The notes below the pieces were generated by a model. The model was not told the DNA's origin, did not search any database, and saw only the letters and a list, made by a program, of their open reading frames with translations. Positions 43,906 to 51,669 of a stretch of DNA of 64,000 bases are shown in pieces (the first letter of the stretch is position 1; every line of letters starts with the position of its first letter). The stretch is from the NCBI RefSeq assembly GCF_000348905.1, contig NZ_AOFT01000007.1, forward strand, positions 62,001 to 126,000, given 5' to 3'. The position numbers were made by a program, and so were the translations under genes. Source of the DNA: Bhargavaea cecembensis DSE10. GTDB lineage: Bacteria; Bacillota; Bacilli; Bacillales_A; Planococcaceae.

Positions 43906-46185
43906 TTATGGCTGGTCTGCGCCAACCCCGTCCCTTAACCATTTTGCGGTCACCGTCTGTGCGCCCAGCATGTCTTCCGGTGTCCCCTCGAACAGAATTT
44001 CCCCGCCTCGCTTCCCTCCTCCCGGGCCCATTTCGATGACCCAGTCGCTTGCTGCGATCAGGTCCAGATTGTGTTCGATGATGATGACCGTGTTCCCCCT
44101 GTCCACGAGGTTCTGAAAAACGTCCAGCAGTTTTCCGGAGTCTACCGCATGCAAACCCAGGGACGGTTCATCGAGAAGGTAGATCTGGCCCTCTTTCTGT
44201 AATTGGCTTGCGAGCTTCAGGCGCTGGACTTCCCCTCCGCTCAACGAACTCGTCGTCTGCCCCAGCGTCAGGTAACCCAATCCGACGTTCTTTAGCGTAT
44301 GCACCCTGTTCAGGATCTTTTGCTGTTTAAAGTAATCGGCAGCCTCGTCGATGGTCAATTCGAGAATCTCGATGATGTTTTTGCCCTCATACCGATACGA
44401 CAGGGCTTCATCCGAGTACCTTGTCCCGCCGCATGCTTCACACGGGATCGTGACCGGATCCGCAAATGCCACTTCCGGCGTCAGGACGCCTTTTCCTTTG
44501 CAGACAGGACATGCTCCCAGGGAGTTGAAGCTGAACAATCCCGCCGGCTGCCCCGTCGCTTTTGAAAAGGCCGCACGGATGTCATCCATGATCCCCATGT
44601 ACGTCGCCATGGTCGAGCGGCTGGAGATTCCGATCCCGCCCTGCCCCACTGTGATGGATTCCGGGTATTTCCCCTTGAATGCCTCCAGGATCAGAGAGCT
44701 TTTGCCTGAACCGGACACTCCGCATACTGAGACCAGCACTTGTTTCGGAATATCGGCACTGACATCTTTTAAATTATTGTGATTGGCATCTCTGATCGAA
44801 AAGTATCCCTTATGGTCCCTTGGCTTTTTATTTATCTGAAGCTGATGCTCCAGAGCTTTTGCAGTCGGGGAATTTTCCAATCCTGCCAGTTTCCCCTGGA
44901 AGACGACGCTGCCTCCGCTTACGCCGGCCCCGGGGCCCATTTCGATGATTTCATCCGCTGCTTTTACGACGGAAAGATCATGCTCAATGACGATGACGGT
45001 ATTGTGCTGGTCTTTGATCTTTTTCAGCATCTGGATCAGCAGATGCACTTCTTCCGGATGGAGGCCCGCGCTCGGCTCGTCGAAAATATAGGTCAGGTTA
45101 TTCAGGCTGTTCCCCAGGTGGCGTGCAATTTTCACCCGTTGGGCTTCTCCGCCTGAAAGGGTGCCCACCCTTCTGGACAGGCTCAAATAGCCCAGCCCCA
45201 TGTCAATCAGCTGTTGCACATAGGGGATGGCCTGCTTGGCGATCGCTTCTCCGGTCGGATCCTGGATGTTCCTCAGTTCGGCCAGCAGCTCCGGAAGCTC
45301 CAACTGATCATATTCCGCGATATTCAAGCCGTTGATCCTGCATTCCAGCACCTGCGGATTCAGGCCGGACCCCTGGCAGGTCGGACACAATGAATGGGTC
45401 GACACGGCCAAAACATCTTCCTGGGAGACTTGCTTGAGCTTTGAAATGTCCCGATTGATATAGACGCGTATAAATCGCGGCAATAACCCGTCCCACTCCG
45501 CATTTTGCGGCCCATTCTTCGTGTGGAACGGTGCATAGGCGCGCTCCCCTTCCCGCGGGCCGTAGAGCAGCAGCCGCCGGTCTTCTTCCGAGTAATCCTT
45601 AATCGGTTTATCCGGATCAAACAATCCGCACGTCATCATCCAATTGCCCTGCCAGCCGGAAGGCGACAGCGGCTTGAACCTGACGGCATATTCCCTGAGC
45701 GACTTGTCGAAATCGACCAGCTTATTCACGTCCGGCGTGATCACTTCCCCAAACCCGCCACATTCCGGACACCTGCCGAATGAACTCTGGCTGGAGAAAT
45801 CATTGGCGGAACCGATCGCCGGCTGCCCGATCCTCGAAAACAGCAGCCTGATCAGCGGATCAATATCCATATAGGTGCCGACCGTGGATCGTGAATTGCC
45901 TCCGGCAGCTCTTTGCTCCACAACGATCACCGGGCTTAAATTCTGCATCAGGTCGGCCTGGGGCCTTTCGTATCTCGGCATCTGGTATCTGACATAGGCA
46001 GGATAGTTTAATGTCATCTGCCTCCGGCTCTCTGTTGCCAGCGTATCAAATACGACGGAGCTTTTGCCCGATCCTGAAAGGCCGGTAAACACGATGATCT
46101 TCTCTTTCGGGAGATTCAGATCGATGTTTTTCAGGTTGTTTTCTTTCAGTCCTCTTAGGATGATCTCATCTTTTTCCTGTGGCAT
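43906..46185 (-). CDS. UvrA-like ABC ATPase (short, class II)
   Basis: The 759-residue protein has two UvrA-type ATPase halves: GLSGSGKSS / LSGGEAQRVKIARHL and GVSGSGKSS / LSGGEVQRLKLASQL, with zinc-module cysteines in CPECGGFGE and CPVCKGKG. It is some 200 residues shorter than housekeeping UvrA (about 940), mainly missing the UvrB-contact and one insertion domain. Short homologues act in resistance to DNA-binding drugs or accessory repair. The next gene upstream is 33 bp away on the same strand. Confidence 0.9.
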   Translation of the reverse strand: MPQEKDEIILRGLKENNLKNIDLNLPKEKIIVFTGLSGSGKSSVVFDTLATESRRQMTLNYPAYVRYQMPRYERPQADLMQNLSPVIVVEQRAAGGNSRSTVGTYMDIDPLIRLLFSRIGQPAIGSANDFSSQSSFGRCPECGGFGEVITPDVNKLVDFDKSLREYAVRFKPLSPSGWQGNWMMTCGLFDPDKPIKDYSEEDRRLLLYGPREGERAYAPFHTKNGPQNAEWDGLLPRFIRVYINRDISKLKQVSQEDVLAVSTHSLCPTCQGSGLNPQVLECRINGLNIAEYDQLELPELLAELRNIQDPTGEAIAKQAIPYVQQLIDMGLGYLSLSRRVGTLSGGEAQRVKIARHLGNSLNNLTYIFDEPSAGLHPEEVHLLIQMLKKIKDQHNTVIVIEHDLSVVKAADEIIEMGPGAGVSGGSVVFQGKLAGLENSPTAKALEHQLQINKKPRDHKGYFSIRDANHNNLKDVSADIPKQVLVSVCGVSGSGKSSLILEAFKGKYPESITVGQGGIGISSRSTMATYMGIMDDIRAAFSKATGQPAGLFSFNSLGACPVCKGKGVLTPEVAFADPVTIPCEACGGTRYSDEALSYRYEGKNIIEILELTIDEAADYFKQQKILNRVHTLKNVGLGYLTLGQTTSSLSGGEVQRLKLASQLQKEGQIYLLDEPSLGLHAVDSGKLLDVFQNLVDRGNTVIIIEHNLDLIAASDWVIEMGPGGGKRGGEILFEGTPEDMLGAQTVTAKWLRDGVGADQP

Positions 46186-46217
46186 TCCATGTTCCTTTCT
46201 GCCGATCGCATCAGATA

Positions 46218-47072
46218 TTAATGCCGCATTAATGCGCCGTCAGGCTGCGGGATTTCCTGCTCGATGATCTGATTCATTTTGCAGAAATGCCCGAAGAATT
46301 GCTGTGCGAGCTCCTTTTCCTTCGGGTCACTTTTCAACGAAACGATATCCCGCAAAATCTGGGCCATCCACAAATTATCAAAGTAACGGTATTTGCCTGT
46401 GTTCCACGTCATTTTGTCGGGTGTTTTTTCGTTGATATAGTATTTCCAGAAATGCATTTGAGCCGATTCCTGTTCGGTGAGCGGGAGTCGATAAACTGAA
46501 TGGGAAGGGACCATTCCGTCCTCACACTGCCTGCCGGTGCATTCTTCGTTCACCATATAGACCCCCAGGATCCTTCTGTCTTTTTCAGGCATGGCGGAAT
46601 CCCTTGCTGTCAGCAGGACGGCACTGTTTTGGTGAAGACGGATGGGTTTGTTCGGCTTCCCCTGATTCTTGCCACTTTTAATCTCATCCGAAAAAACGGT
46701 CCACTCCGAAAGAGCACGATGCCGTTCTTCAGGATAACACCAAAAGACCATCTGTGATTGGGGATGCAGCTTATGATTCTTCATCAGCTTTTCATGCTCC
46801 AGGCGGAGTTCCTGTTTTTTCTGCTGAAGTTCTTTTTCCTCTTCCCTTTTTAGTTCTTCTTCCTCCCGTTCACTTTCCTTTTCTTTAATCAACTTCTTCA
46901 GTGAATGGGCAGCATCCTGGTCATGCAGAACCAGGTGCTTTCCGAAAACGTCCGGAAAAACAAAACGCTTTTTTTCCGTGCCAAACTTGATTTCAATTCT
47001 GGAATCATTAAAACGAACGATATTACCGGTCCCAAAACGTTCGTGTGTGACTTTCTTGTCAATCAGATTCAT
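46218..47072 (-). CDS. Coiled-coil protein of unknown function
   Basis: The 284-residue protein starts with a small beta domain (MNLIDKKVTHERFGTGNIVRF, a CarD/UvrD-tail-like SH3 pattern: VTHxxFGxGxI), then a coiled coil of Lys/Glu (about residues 60-105) and a C-terminal domain with EECTGRQCEDG and HFWKYYINEKTPDKMTW. I do not recognise the C-terminal part. The ATG at 47072 has GGAGGAGG. The DNA is visibly more AT-rich than its neighbours. It lies just upstream of the UvrA-like gene, so a joint role is possible. Confidence 0.78.
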   Translation of the reverse strand: MNLIDKKVTHERFGTGNIVRFNDSRIEIKFGTEKKRFVFPDVFGKHLVLHDQDAAHSLKKLIKEKESEREEEELKREEEKELQQKKQELRLEHEKLMKNHKLHPQSQMVFWCYPEERHRALSEWTVFSDEIKSGKNQGKPNKPIRLHQNSAVLLTARDSAMPEKDRRILGVYMVNEECTGRQCEDGMVPSHSVYRLPLTEQESAQMHFWKYYINEKTPDKMTWNTGKYRYFDNLWMAQILRDIVSLKSDPKEKELAQQFFGHFCKMNQIIEQEIPQPDGALMRH

Positions 47073-47214
47073 GATTCTTTTCCTCCTCCGTAAAACTGCT
47101 CCCCAACTGTTTTTTACTTCGGTATAAAAAAGAATATAAAAAAACGTATTCTTTGCGATCTGCGGAACATGCTGCAGAAATAGGAATACGAGTAGGGAAA
47201 ACAATTGTACGATT

Positions 47215-47243
47215 ATTGTAACATTTTTTCGGAAATATCACAA
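47215..47243 (-). promoter_or_regulatory. Promoter of the coiled-coil gene
   Basis: TTGTGA and TACAAT are 17 bp apart on the minus strand, giving a leader of about 135 nt. Confidence 0.55.
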
Positions 47244-47251
47244 ATTTATTA

Positions 47252-47281
47252 TTGACATCCCGTTCAAACGGGATGTAATAT
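47252..47281 (+). promoter_or_regulatory. Strong promoter-like sequence enclosing a perfect palindrome
   Basis: On the plus strand TTGACA and TAATAT are 18 bp apart. A 22-bp palindrome with arms ACATCCCGTT and AACGGGATGT occupies 47255-47276, overlapping both hexamers. No plus gene follows; a GC-rich hairpin lies 26 bp downstream. Confidence 0.6.
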
Positions 47282-47306
47282 TTAATGTTTGCAGATTTTC
47301 CATAGC

Positions 47307-47335
47307 AAAAGGGGACCGGTTGCCCGGTCCCCTTT
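47307..47335. terminator. Terminator after the alkaline phosphatase gene
   Basis: GGGGACCGG-TTG-CCCGGTCCCC with TTTT on the minus side and TTTCC on the plus side, next to the phosphatase stop at 47347. Confidence 0.7.
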
Positions 47336-47346
47336 CCTGCTTCTGT

Positions 47347-48729
47347 TTACTTGTCGAGTTTCATCGCTTCTGCGATCAGCTTCGGAAGGTCCGTGTTGTC
47401 ATGGAGGCCTACAAAGCTGTCCGCTTCAGGTCCGTACACGTAGAGCGGAATGTCCGCGCCGGTGTGGTTTGTGCTCGACCAGCCGATGTTCGCGCGGTCG
47501 CTGATCACGTGGTTGATCGCCAGGCTGGCGTTGCGCGCCTTACTGATTGTTTGGATTTCTTCTTCAGACAGGTCAAAACCGGTGTAGGTCTTTACCACTT
47601 CCGCCACGTTCGAACGGTCTTCGTTCAGCTGGGCAGCCATGTGGTCGCCTGTCGCCGTCACGTCCTGGAGGATGTCCGCGTTCAGCGCCATGGACCCCTT
47701 GGAGCCGGTTGTCATGCCGCCTGTGTCGTGGTCACCCGCGACAACGACGAGCGTGTTTCCGTCTTCTTCGGCGAATTCGATCGCTTCTTCGACCGCCTCT
47801 TCAAATGCCGCAACGTCAGACATTGCCCATGCTGCGTCGTTGTCATGGCCCGCCCAGTCGATCTGGCTGCCTTCTACGACGAGGAAGAATCCGTCCTTGT
47901 CTTCTTCAAGCGCATCGATGGCGGCTTCTGTCATTTCCGCAATGCTCGGCTGTTCCGTTTCGCCGCGGTGGAGTTCAGGCGCCAGCGCATCATCGGCAAA
48001 GAGGCCGATCAGGCGGTCGCCTTTGTCCACATCCAGGTCATCAACGTCGAGCAGCTGGTCACGGGTTTCAACATATGCAGCGCCCTTTTCCTGTACTTCC
48101 TGGATCAGGTTGCGTTCATCCTGGTTGCCGCCTGCGGACGCCGGAAGGAAGTTGTTTTTGCCTCCGCCGAGGAGTACATCAACTTCGCTGTCCGCCATCT
48201 GGCGGGCGATTTCCGTTTCATTGTTCCGGCTTTCAACATTCGCGACGAATGAAGCCGGCGTTGCGTGTGTGATCGTCGAAGTGGCGACGAGGCCTGTGGA
48301 CTTGCCGGCTTTTTCCGATGCCTCAAGGATCGACTCCAGCTCATTTCCTTCTGCATCCAGGCCGACTACGCCATTGTTCGTCTTGACGCCAGTTGCCATC
48401 GCCGTTCCCGCCGCTGCGGAATCCGTGATGTCCGAGTTGGCCGAATATGTAGTGAACATCCCTTTCAGATGCGCATCCCACACCGCTTCTTCGCCTTTGT
48501 AGATGCGGTAGTTTGATGCGTAATCAGCGCTGAATCCGTCCGGAATCATATAAATGACGTTTTCAATTTTGCTTTTGTCCTTTCCATTTCCCTTACCGGG
48601 TTTTCCGGCCCATTCCGGCTTGCCCTGGCCAGCCCACTCCGGCTTGGCTGCATCTGCTGCCGTAAGGCCACCCATTCCGGATAAAATGAGGCCCGCCCCC
48701 AGCGCGGCAATTCCGACTTTCTTCAGCAT
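47347..48729 (-). CDS. Secreted alkaline phosphatase (PhoA family)
   Basis: The 460-residue protein has a signal peptide (LKKVGIAALGAGLILSGMGGLTAADA) and the PhoA fold: YMIPDGFSADY, the phosphoserine nucleophile in SDITDSAAAGTAMATGVKT, VVAGDHDTGG and WSSTNHTGADIPLYVYGP as metal ligands. It releases phosphate from organic esters outside the cell. A PhoP-box array upstream indicates phosphate-starvation control. The ATG at 48729 follows GAGGAGTG. Confidence 0.94.
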   Translation of the reverse strand: MLKKVGIAALGAGLILSGMGGLTAADAAKPEWAGQGKPEWAGKPGKGNGKDKSKIENVIYMIPDGFSADYASNYRIYKGEEAVWDAHLKGMFTTYSANSDITDSAAAGTAMATGVKTNNGVVGLDAEGNELESILEASEKAGKSTGLVATSTITHATPASFVANVESRNNETEIARQMADSEVDVLLGGGKNNFLPASAGGNQDERNLIQEVQEKGAAYVETRDQLLDVDDLDVDKGDRLIGLFADDALAPELHRGETEQPSIAEMTEAAIDALEEDKDGFFLVVEGSQIDWAGHDNDAAWAMSDVAAFEEAVEEAIEFAEEDGNTLVVVAGDHDTGGMTTGSKGSMALNADILQDVTATGDHMAAQLNEDRSNVAEVVKTYTGFDLSEEEIQTISKARNASLAINHVISDRANIGWSSTNHTGADIPLYVYGPEADSFVGLHDNTDLPKLIAEAMKLDK

Positions 48730-48768
48730 ACTACCCACTCCTCAATACAAGTTTCTCGAACACTTGCA

Positions 48769-48822
48769 ACTATATCTGAGGAATGTTTACGCAGAGTTAA
48801 TTCGGGGTAAAGGAATTGTTAG
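48769..48822 (-). promoter_or_regulatory. Pho box array and promoter of the alkaline phosphatase
   Basis: Four hexamers like TTAACA (CTAACA, TTTACC, TTAACT, TAAACA) start at 48822, 48811, 48800 and 48789, exactly 11 bp apart, the spacing of Bacillus PhoP boxes. TATAGT at 48774-48769 is the -10. Confidence 0.8.
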
Positions 48823-48929
48823 AAAAAACCAGTATAAAAGAATCATTACAATGGTCCCGACAATTATTGAATCCAAAAATAAATGCCGTCCGTTTGCACC
48901 AGATTTATGCAAACGGACGGCTGCTGATT

Positions 48930-50462
48930 TTATTGGTCGAGATAAATTCCGCCGCCCGGTCCGAGCGGAAGGCCGAGCAGGTACCACACACTGAACAAAA
49001 TGGTCCACATGATGGCAAAGGCGATCGTGTACGGGAGAAGGGAGGACATGAATGTCCCGATCCCCATTTTCGGATCGTACTTTTTCGCGAACGTGAGCAC
49101 GATGGCAAAGTAGGCGAGCATCGGCGTAATCGGGTTCGTAATGGAGTCCCCGATCCTGTAGGCGACCTGGGTGACTGCGGGGTCGTAACCGAGCAGCATG
49201 AACATCGGAATGAACACCGGTGCCAGAATCGCCCACTTTGCGGACTGGCTGGCAACGAGCAAGTTGATCAGCGTGGCGACGATCATAAAACCGATAAAGA
49301 GCGGCAGTCCGGTAAGGCCGATCGAGTCAAGTGCGGCTGCGCCTTTGATCGCAATGACCGGACCAAGGTTGCTCCAGTTAAAGTAGGCGATCATCTGCCC
49401 GGCGATAAAAGCGATGACGATGTATGTACCCATGCCGGCCATTGCCTTGCTGAGCTGGTCACCAAGATCCTTGGAGTCCTTGAGCGTGCCGGAGGCTTTG
49501 CCGTAGGCCAGAGCCGGAACGAGGAAGAGGATCATCATGATCGGAATCAGTGAATCCATGAACGGCGACACGATCAGCCCGCCATCTTCGGGATTCCTCA
49601 GAATGGCGTTTTCCGGCAGCGTCAGCAATGCGATGATGGCTCCGGTGATGACAAGAGAGAGACCTGCCCAGAGGAGGCCCTTTTTTTCTTCTGCCGTGAC
49701 TTGCTCTCCTACGCCTTCGGCAGCCCCCTCATATTTGCCGAGGCGCGGCTCGACAATCCGGTTGGTAACGAATGTCGCCACCGGTACGAGGACGAGCGCG
49801 GACACGACGAGGAAATAATAGTTGATCATCGGATTTCCGACATAGTCCGGGTCGATCATATGAGCAGCCGGCTCCGTGAACCCGTAAACCAGCGGGTCTG
49901 ACAGCGACAAAATCAGGTTTGCCGCAAAACCGCCCGCGCAAGATGCATAGGCTGCGGCCATACCCGCAATCGGGTGGCGCCCGAGTTCGATGAAGATCAT
50001 CGCAACAATCGGAGGCAGGACGACCATCGCCGCGTCAGCAGCCGCGTTTCCGCAGATCGAAACGATGACGATGACCGGCAGAATGATTTTCTGCGGCGCC
50101 TTCAGGATCGACGCCTTCAGGAGAGCGGTGATCAGGCCGGTCGACTCGGCAAGCCCTACGCCAAGCATGACGACGAGCACAAGACCGAGCGGCGGGAAGC
50201 TGGTGAAGTTGGTGACCATCTCCGTAAGAATCCGGACAAGACCATCCGCGTTCAGAAGGTTGACGACTGTGATTTTCTCCCCGGTGCCCGGGTGCGTCGC
50301 GGTCGTGCCCATAAAGCCGAAGATTGCGGAGGCGATCAGGATGGCCGCAGTGATATAGACAAACAGCATGATCGGATCGGGCAGCTTGTTTCCATATTTC
50401 TCGATGAAGTCGAGGAACCGGTTGAAAATCCCCCGCTTCTTCGTTTCAGTGGCATTCGCCAT
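48930..50462 (-). CDS. AbgT family transporter
   Basis: The 510-residue membrane protein has about twelve helices and AbgT-family blocks: LPDPIMLFVYITAAIL, LVVMLGVGLAESTGLITALLK, GNAAADAAMVVLPPIVAMIF and RIGDSITNPITPMLAYFAIVL. Members import p-aminobenzoyl-glutamate or export sulfa drugs. AAAGGGGGAAAG precedes the ATG at 50462. It is a single gene; no aminobenzoyl-glutamate hydrolase is nearby. Confidence 0.92.
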   Translation of the reverse strand: MANATETKKRGIFNRFLDFIEKYGNKLPDPIMLFVYITAAILIASAIFGFMGTTATHPGTGEKITVVNLLNADGLVRILTEMVTNFTSFPPLGLVLVVMLGVGLAESTGLITALLKASILKAPQKIILPVIVIVSICGNAAADAAMVVLPPIVAMIFIELGRHPIAGMAAAYASCAGGFAANLILSLSDPLVYGFTEPAAHMIDPDYVGNPMINYYFLVVSALVLVPVATFVTNRIVEPRLGKYEGAAEGVGEQVTAEEKKGLLWAGLSLVITGAIIALLTLPENAILRNPEDGGLIVSPFMDSLIPIMMILFLVPALAYGKASGTLKDSKDLGDQLSKAMAGMGTYIVIAFIAGQMIAYFNWSNLGPVIAIKGAAALDSIGLTGLPLFIGFMIVATLINLLVASQSAKWAILAPVFIPMFMLLGYDPAVTQVAYRIGDSITNPITPMLAYFAIVLTFAKKYDPKMGIGTFMSSLLPYTIAFAIMWTILFSVWYLLGLPLGPGGGIYLDQ

Positions 50463-50585
50463 CACACTTTCCCCCTTTAACACAGTAAAGCATGTGTTCT
50501 ATCTTAGTAAAGATGAGCTGAAGATTCAATATCTTTTCTATAAAAACTATATTAGTAATAATTCCTAAGGTGTTGCCTGGCGCAA

Positions 50586-50620
50586 ATAAAATGAGGACCC
50601 GGGCCTTTGGCCGGGTCCAT
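50586..50620 (-). terminator. Terminator after ku
   Basis: GGACCCGGCC-AAA-GGCCCGGGTCC followed by TCATTTTATT on the minus strand, just after the ku stop. Confidence 0.7.
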
Positions 50621-50622
50621 CC

Positions 50623-51453
50623 TCACGCTTTCTTTTTCTTGGCGGCCGCCCGTTTTTTCGGTGCCGGCTTTTTCTTTGTGGTTTTCTCCAGTGATGCCTG
50701 GAGCGCGGCCATGAGGTCGGTCGCATTGGTCGCGGCCGGCGTCTCGCGCTCGGCTGCGGTGACGGTCTCCTTGCCCGCCTTTTTCGCCTCGATCAGCTCC
50801 AGGAGCGCTTCCCGATACTCGTCCTTGTACTTTTCCGGCTCGAACGGTGTCGTCAGCTGCTCGATCAGCATGAGTGCGACATCCAGCTCTTTTTTCTGGA
50901 CGTTCTCTGCTTCGGGCACGTTCGGGACATCCTCAACTTTGCGCACCTCGTCCGGGTAGTGGATGGTCTCCAGCATCAGCGCATTTTTATAGACACGGAC
51001 CGCAGCAAGCTGTTCCTTTTGCCGGATGATGATTTTCGCAATTCCGATTTTGTCAGAATCTCCGAGGGCAGCACGGAGAAGCGCATAGGCCTTTGCCCCG
51101 CCCTTGTCCGGTGCGAGAAAATACGTCCGCTCAAAGTAGATCGGATCAATCTCTTCGAGTTTTACAAAGTCGACGATCTCGACCGCCTTGTCCTCATTTT
51201 CCTTCTTGAGCGCCTTCAGGTCGTCATCATCGAGCACAACGAACTTGCCCTTCGTGTATTCATACGCCTTCACGATGTCCTCAGGCTTCACTTCCGCATT
51301 GCACGACGTGCACACCTTCTTATAGGAGATCGGCGCGTTGCATTCCTTGTGCAGCTGCCGGAGCTTAACGTCCCGGTCCTCGGTCGCGGCGTGCAGCTTC
51401 ACCGGGATATTGACGAGCCCGAAGCTGATGCTGCCCTTCCATACCGTATGCAT
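50623..51453 (-). CDS. ku: Non-homologous end-joining protein Ku
   Basis: Ku encircles DNA ends and recruits LigD for NHEJ, used by spores during germination. The 276-residue protein starts MHTVWKGSISFGLVNIPVKL and has the zinc-like CTSC pair, the core beta-barrel and a C-terminal Lys/Ala-rich tail (KTTKKKPAPKKRAAAKKKK) that binds DNA. The ATG at 51453 fits the family start. The gene is divergent from ligD. Confidence 0.96.
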   Translation of the reverse strand: MHTVWKGSISFGLVNIPVKLHAATEDRDVKLRQLHKECNAPISYKKVCTSCNAEVKPEDIVKAYEYTKGKFVVLDDDDLKALKKENEDKAVEIVDFVKLEEIDPIYFERTYFLAPDKGGAKAYALLRAALGDSDKIGIAKIIIRQKEQLAAVRVYKNALMLETIHYPDEVRKVEDVPNVPEAENVQKKELDVALMLIEQLTTPFEPEKYKDEYREALLELIEAKKAGKETVTAAERETPAATNATDLMAALQASLEKTTKKKPAPKKRAAAKKKKA

Positions 51454-51573
51454 CCCATCACCTGCTTTTTTTCCTAGCATGTCCCGTCCGGACAGTGATA
51501 TGTATGAAGCTTTCCGAGGTGCGCACACTGGAATGGAGGTGCACGGGGCCGGACACATCATCATAACGCTTTG

Positions 51574-51636
51574 AGCGCTAATCTTAGCACTCATGGACGC
51601 AATTCATTACTCTCACGCACCTAATCTTAACTCTCA
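51574..51636. repeat. 21-bp tandem repeat array (3 units) between ku and ligD
   Basis: Units start at 51574, 51595 and 51616 in 21-bp register, each ending in (C)TC(A/T)(C/T)A-like sequence. The ACTCTCACGCACCTAATCTT part matches the 39895 array core, and GAGCGCTAATCTT links it to the 20930 family. It sits in the divergent promoter region of the NHEJ genes. Confidence 0.75.
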
Positions 51637-51669
51637 CGAAAAATCCCGCTTCACAAGAGGAGGAAAATC

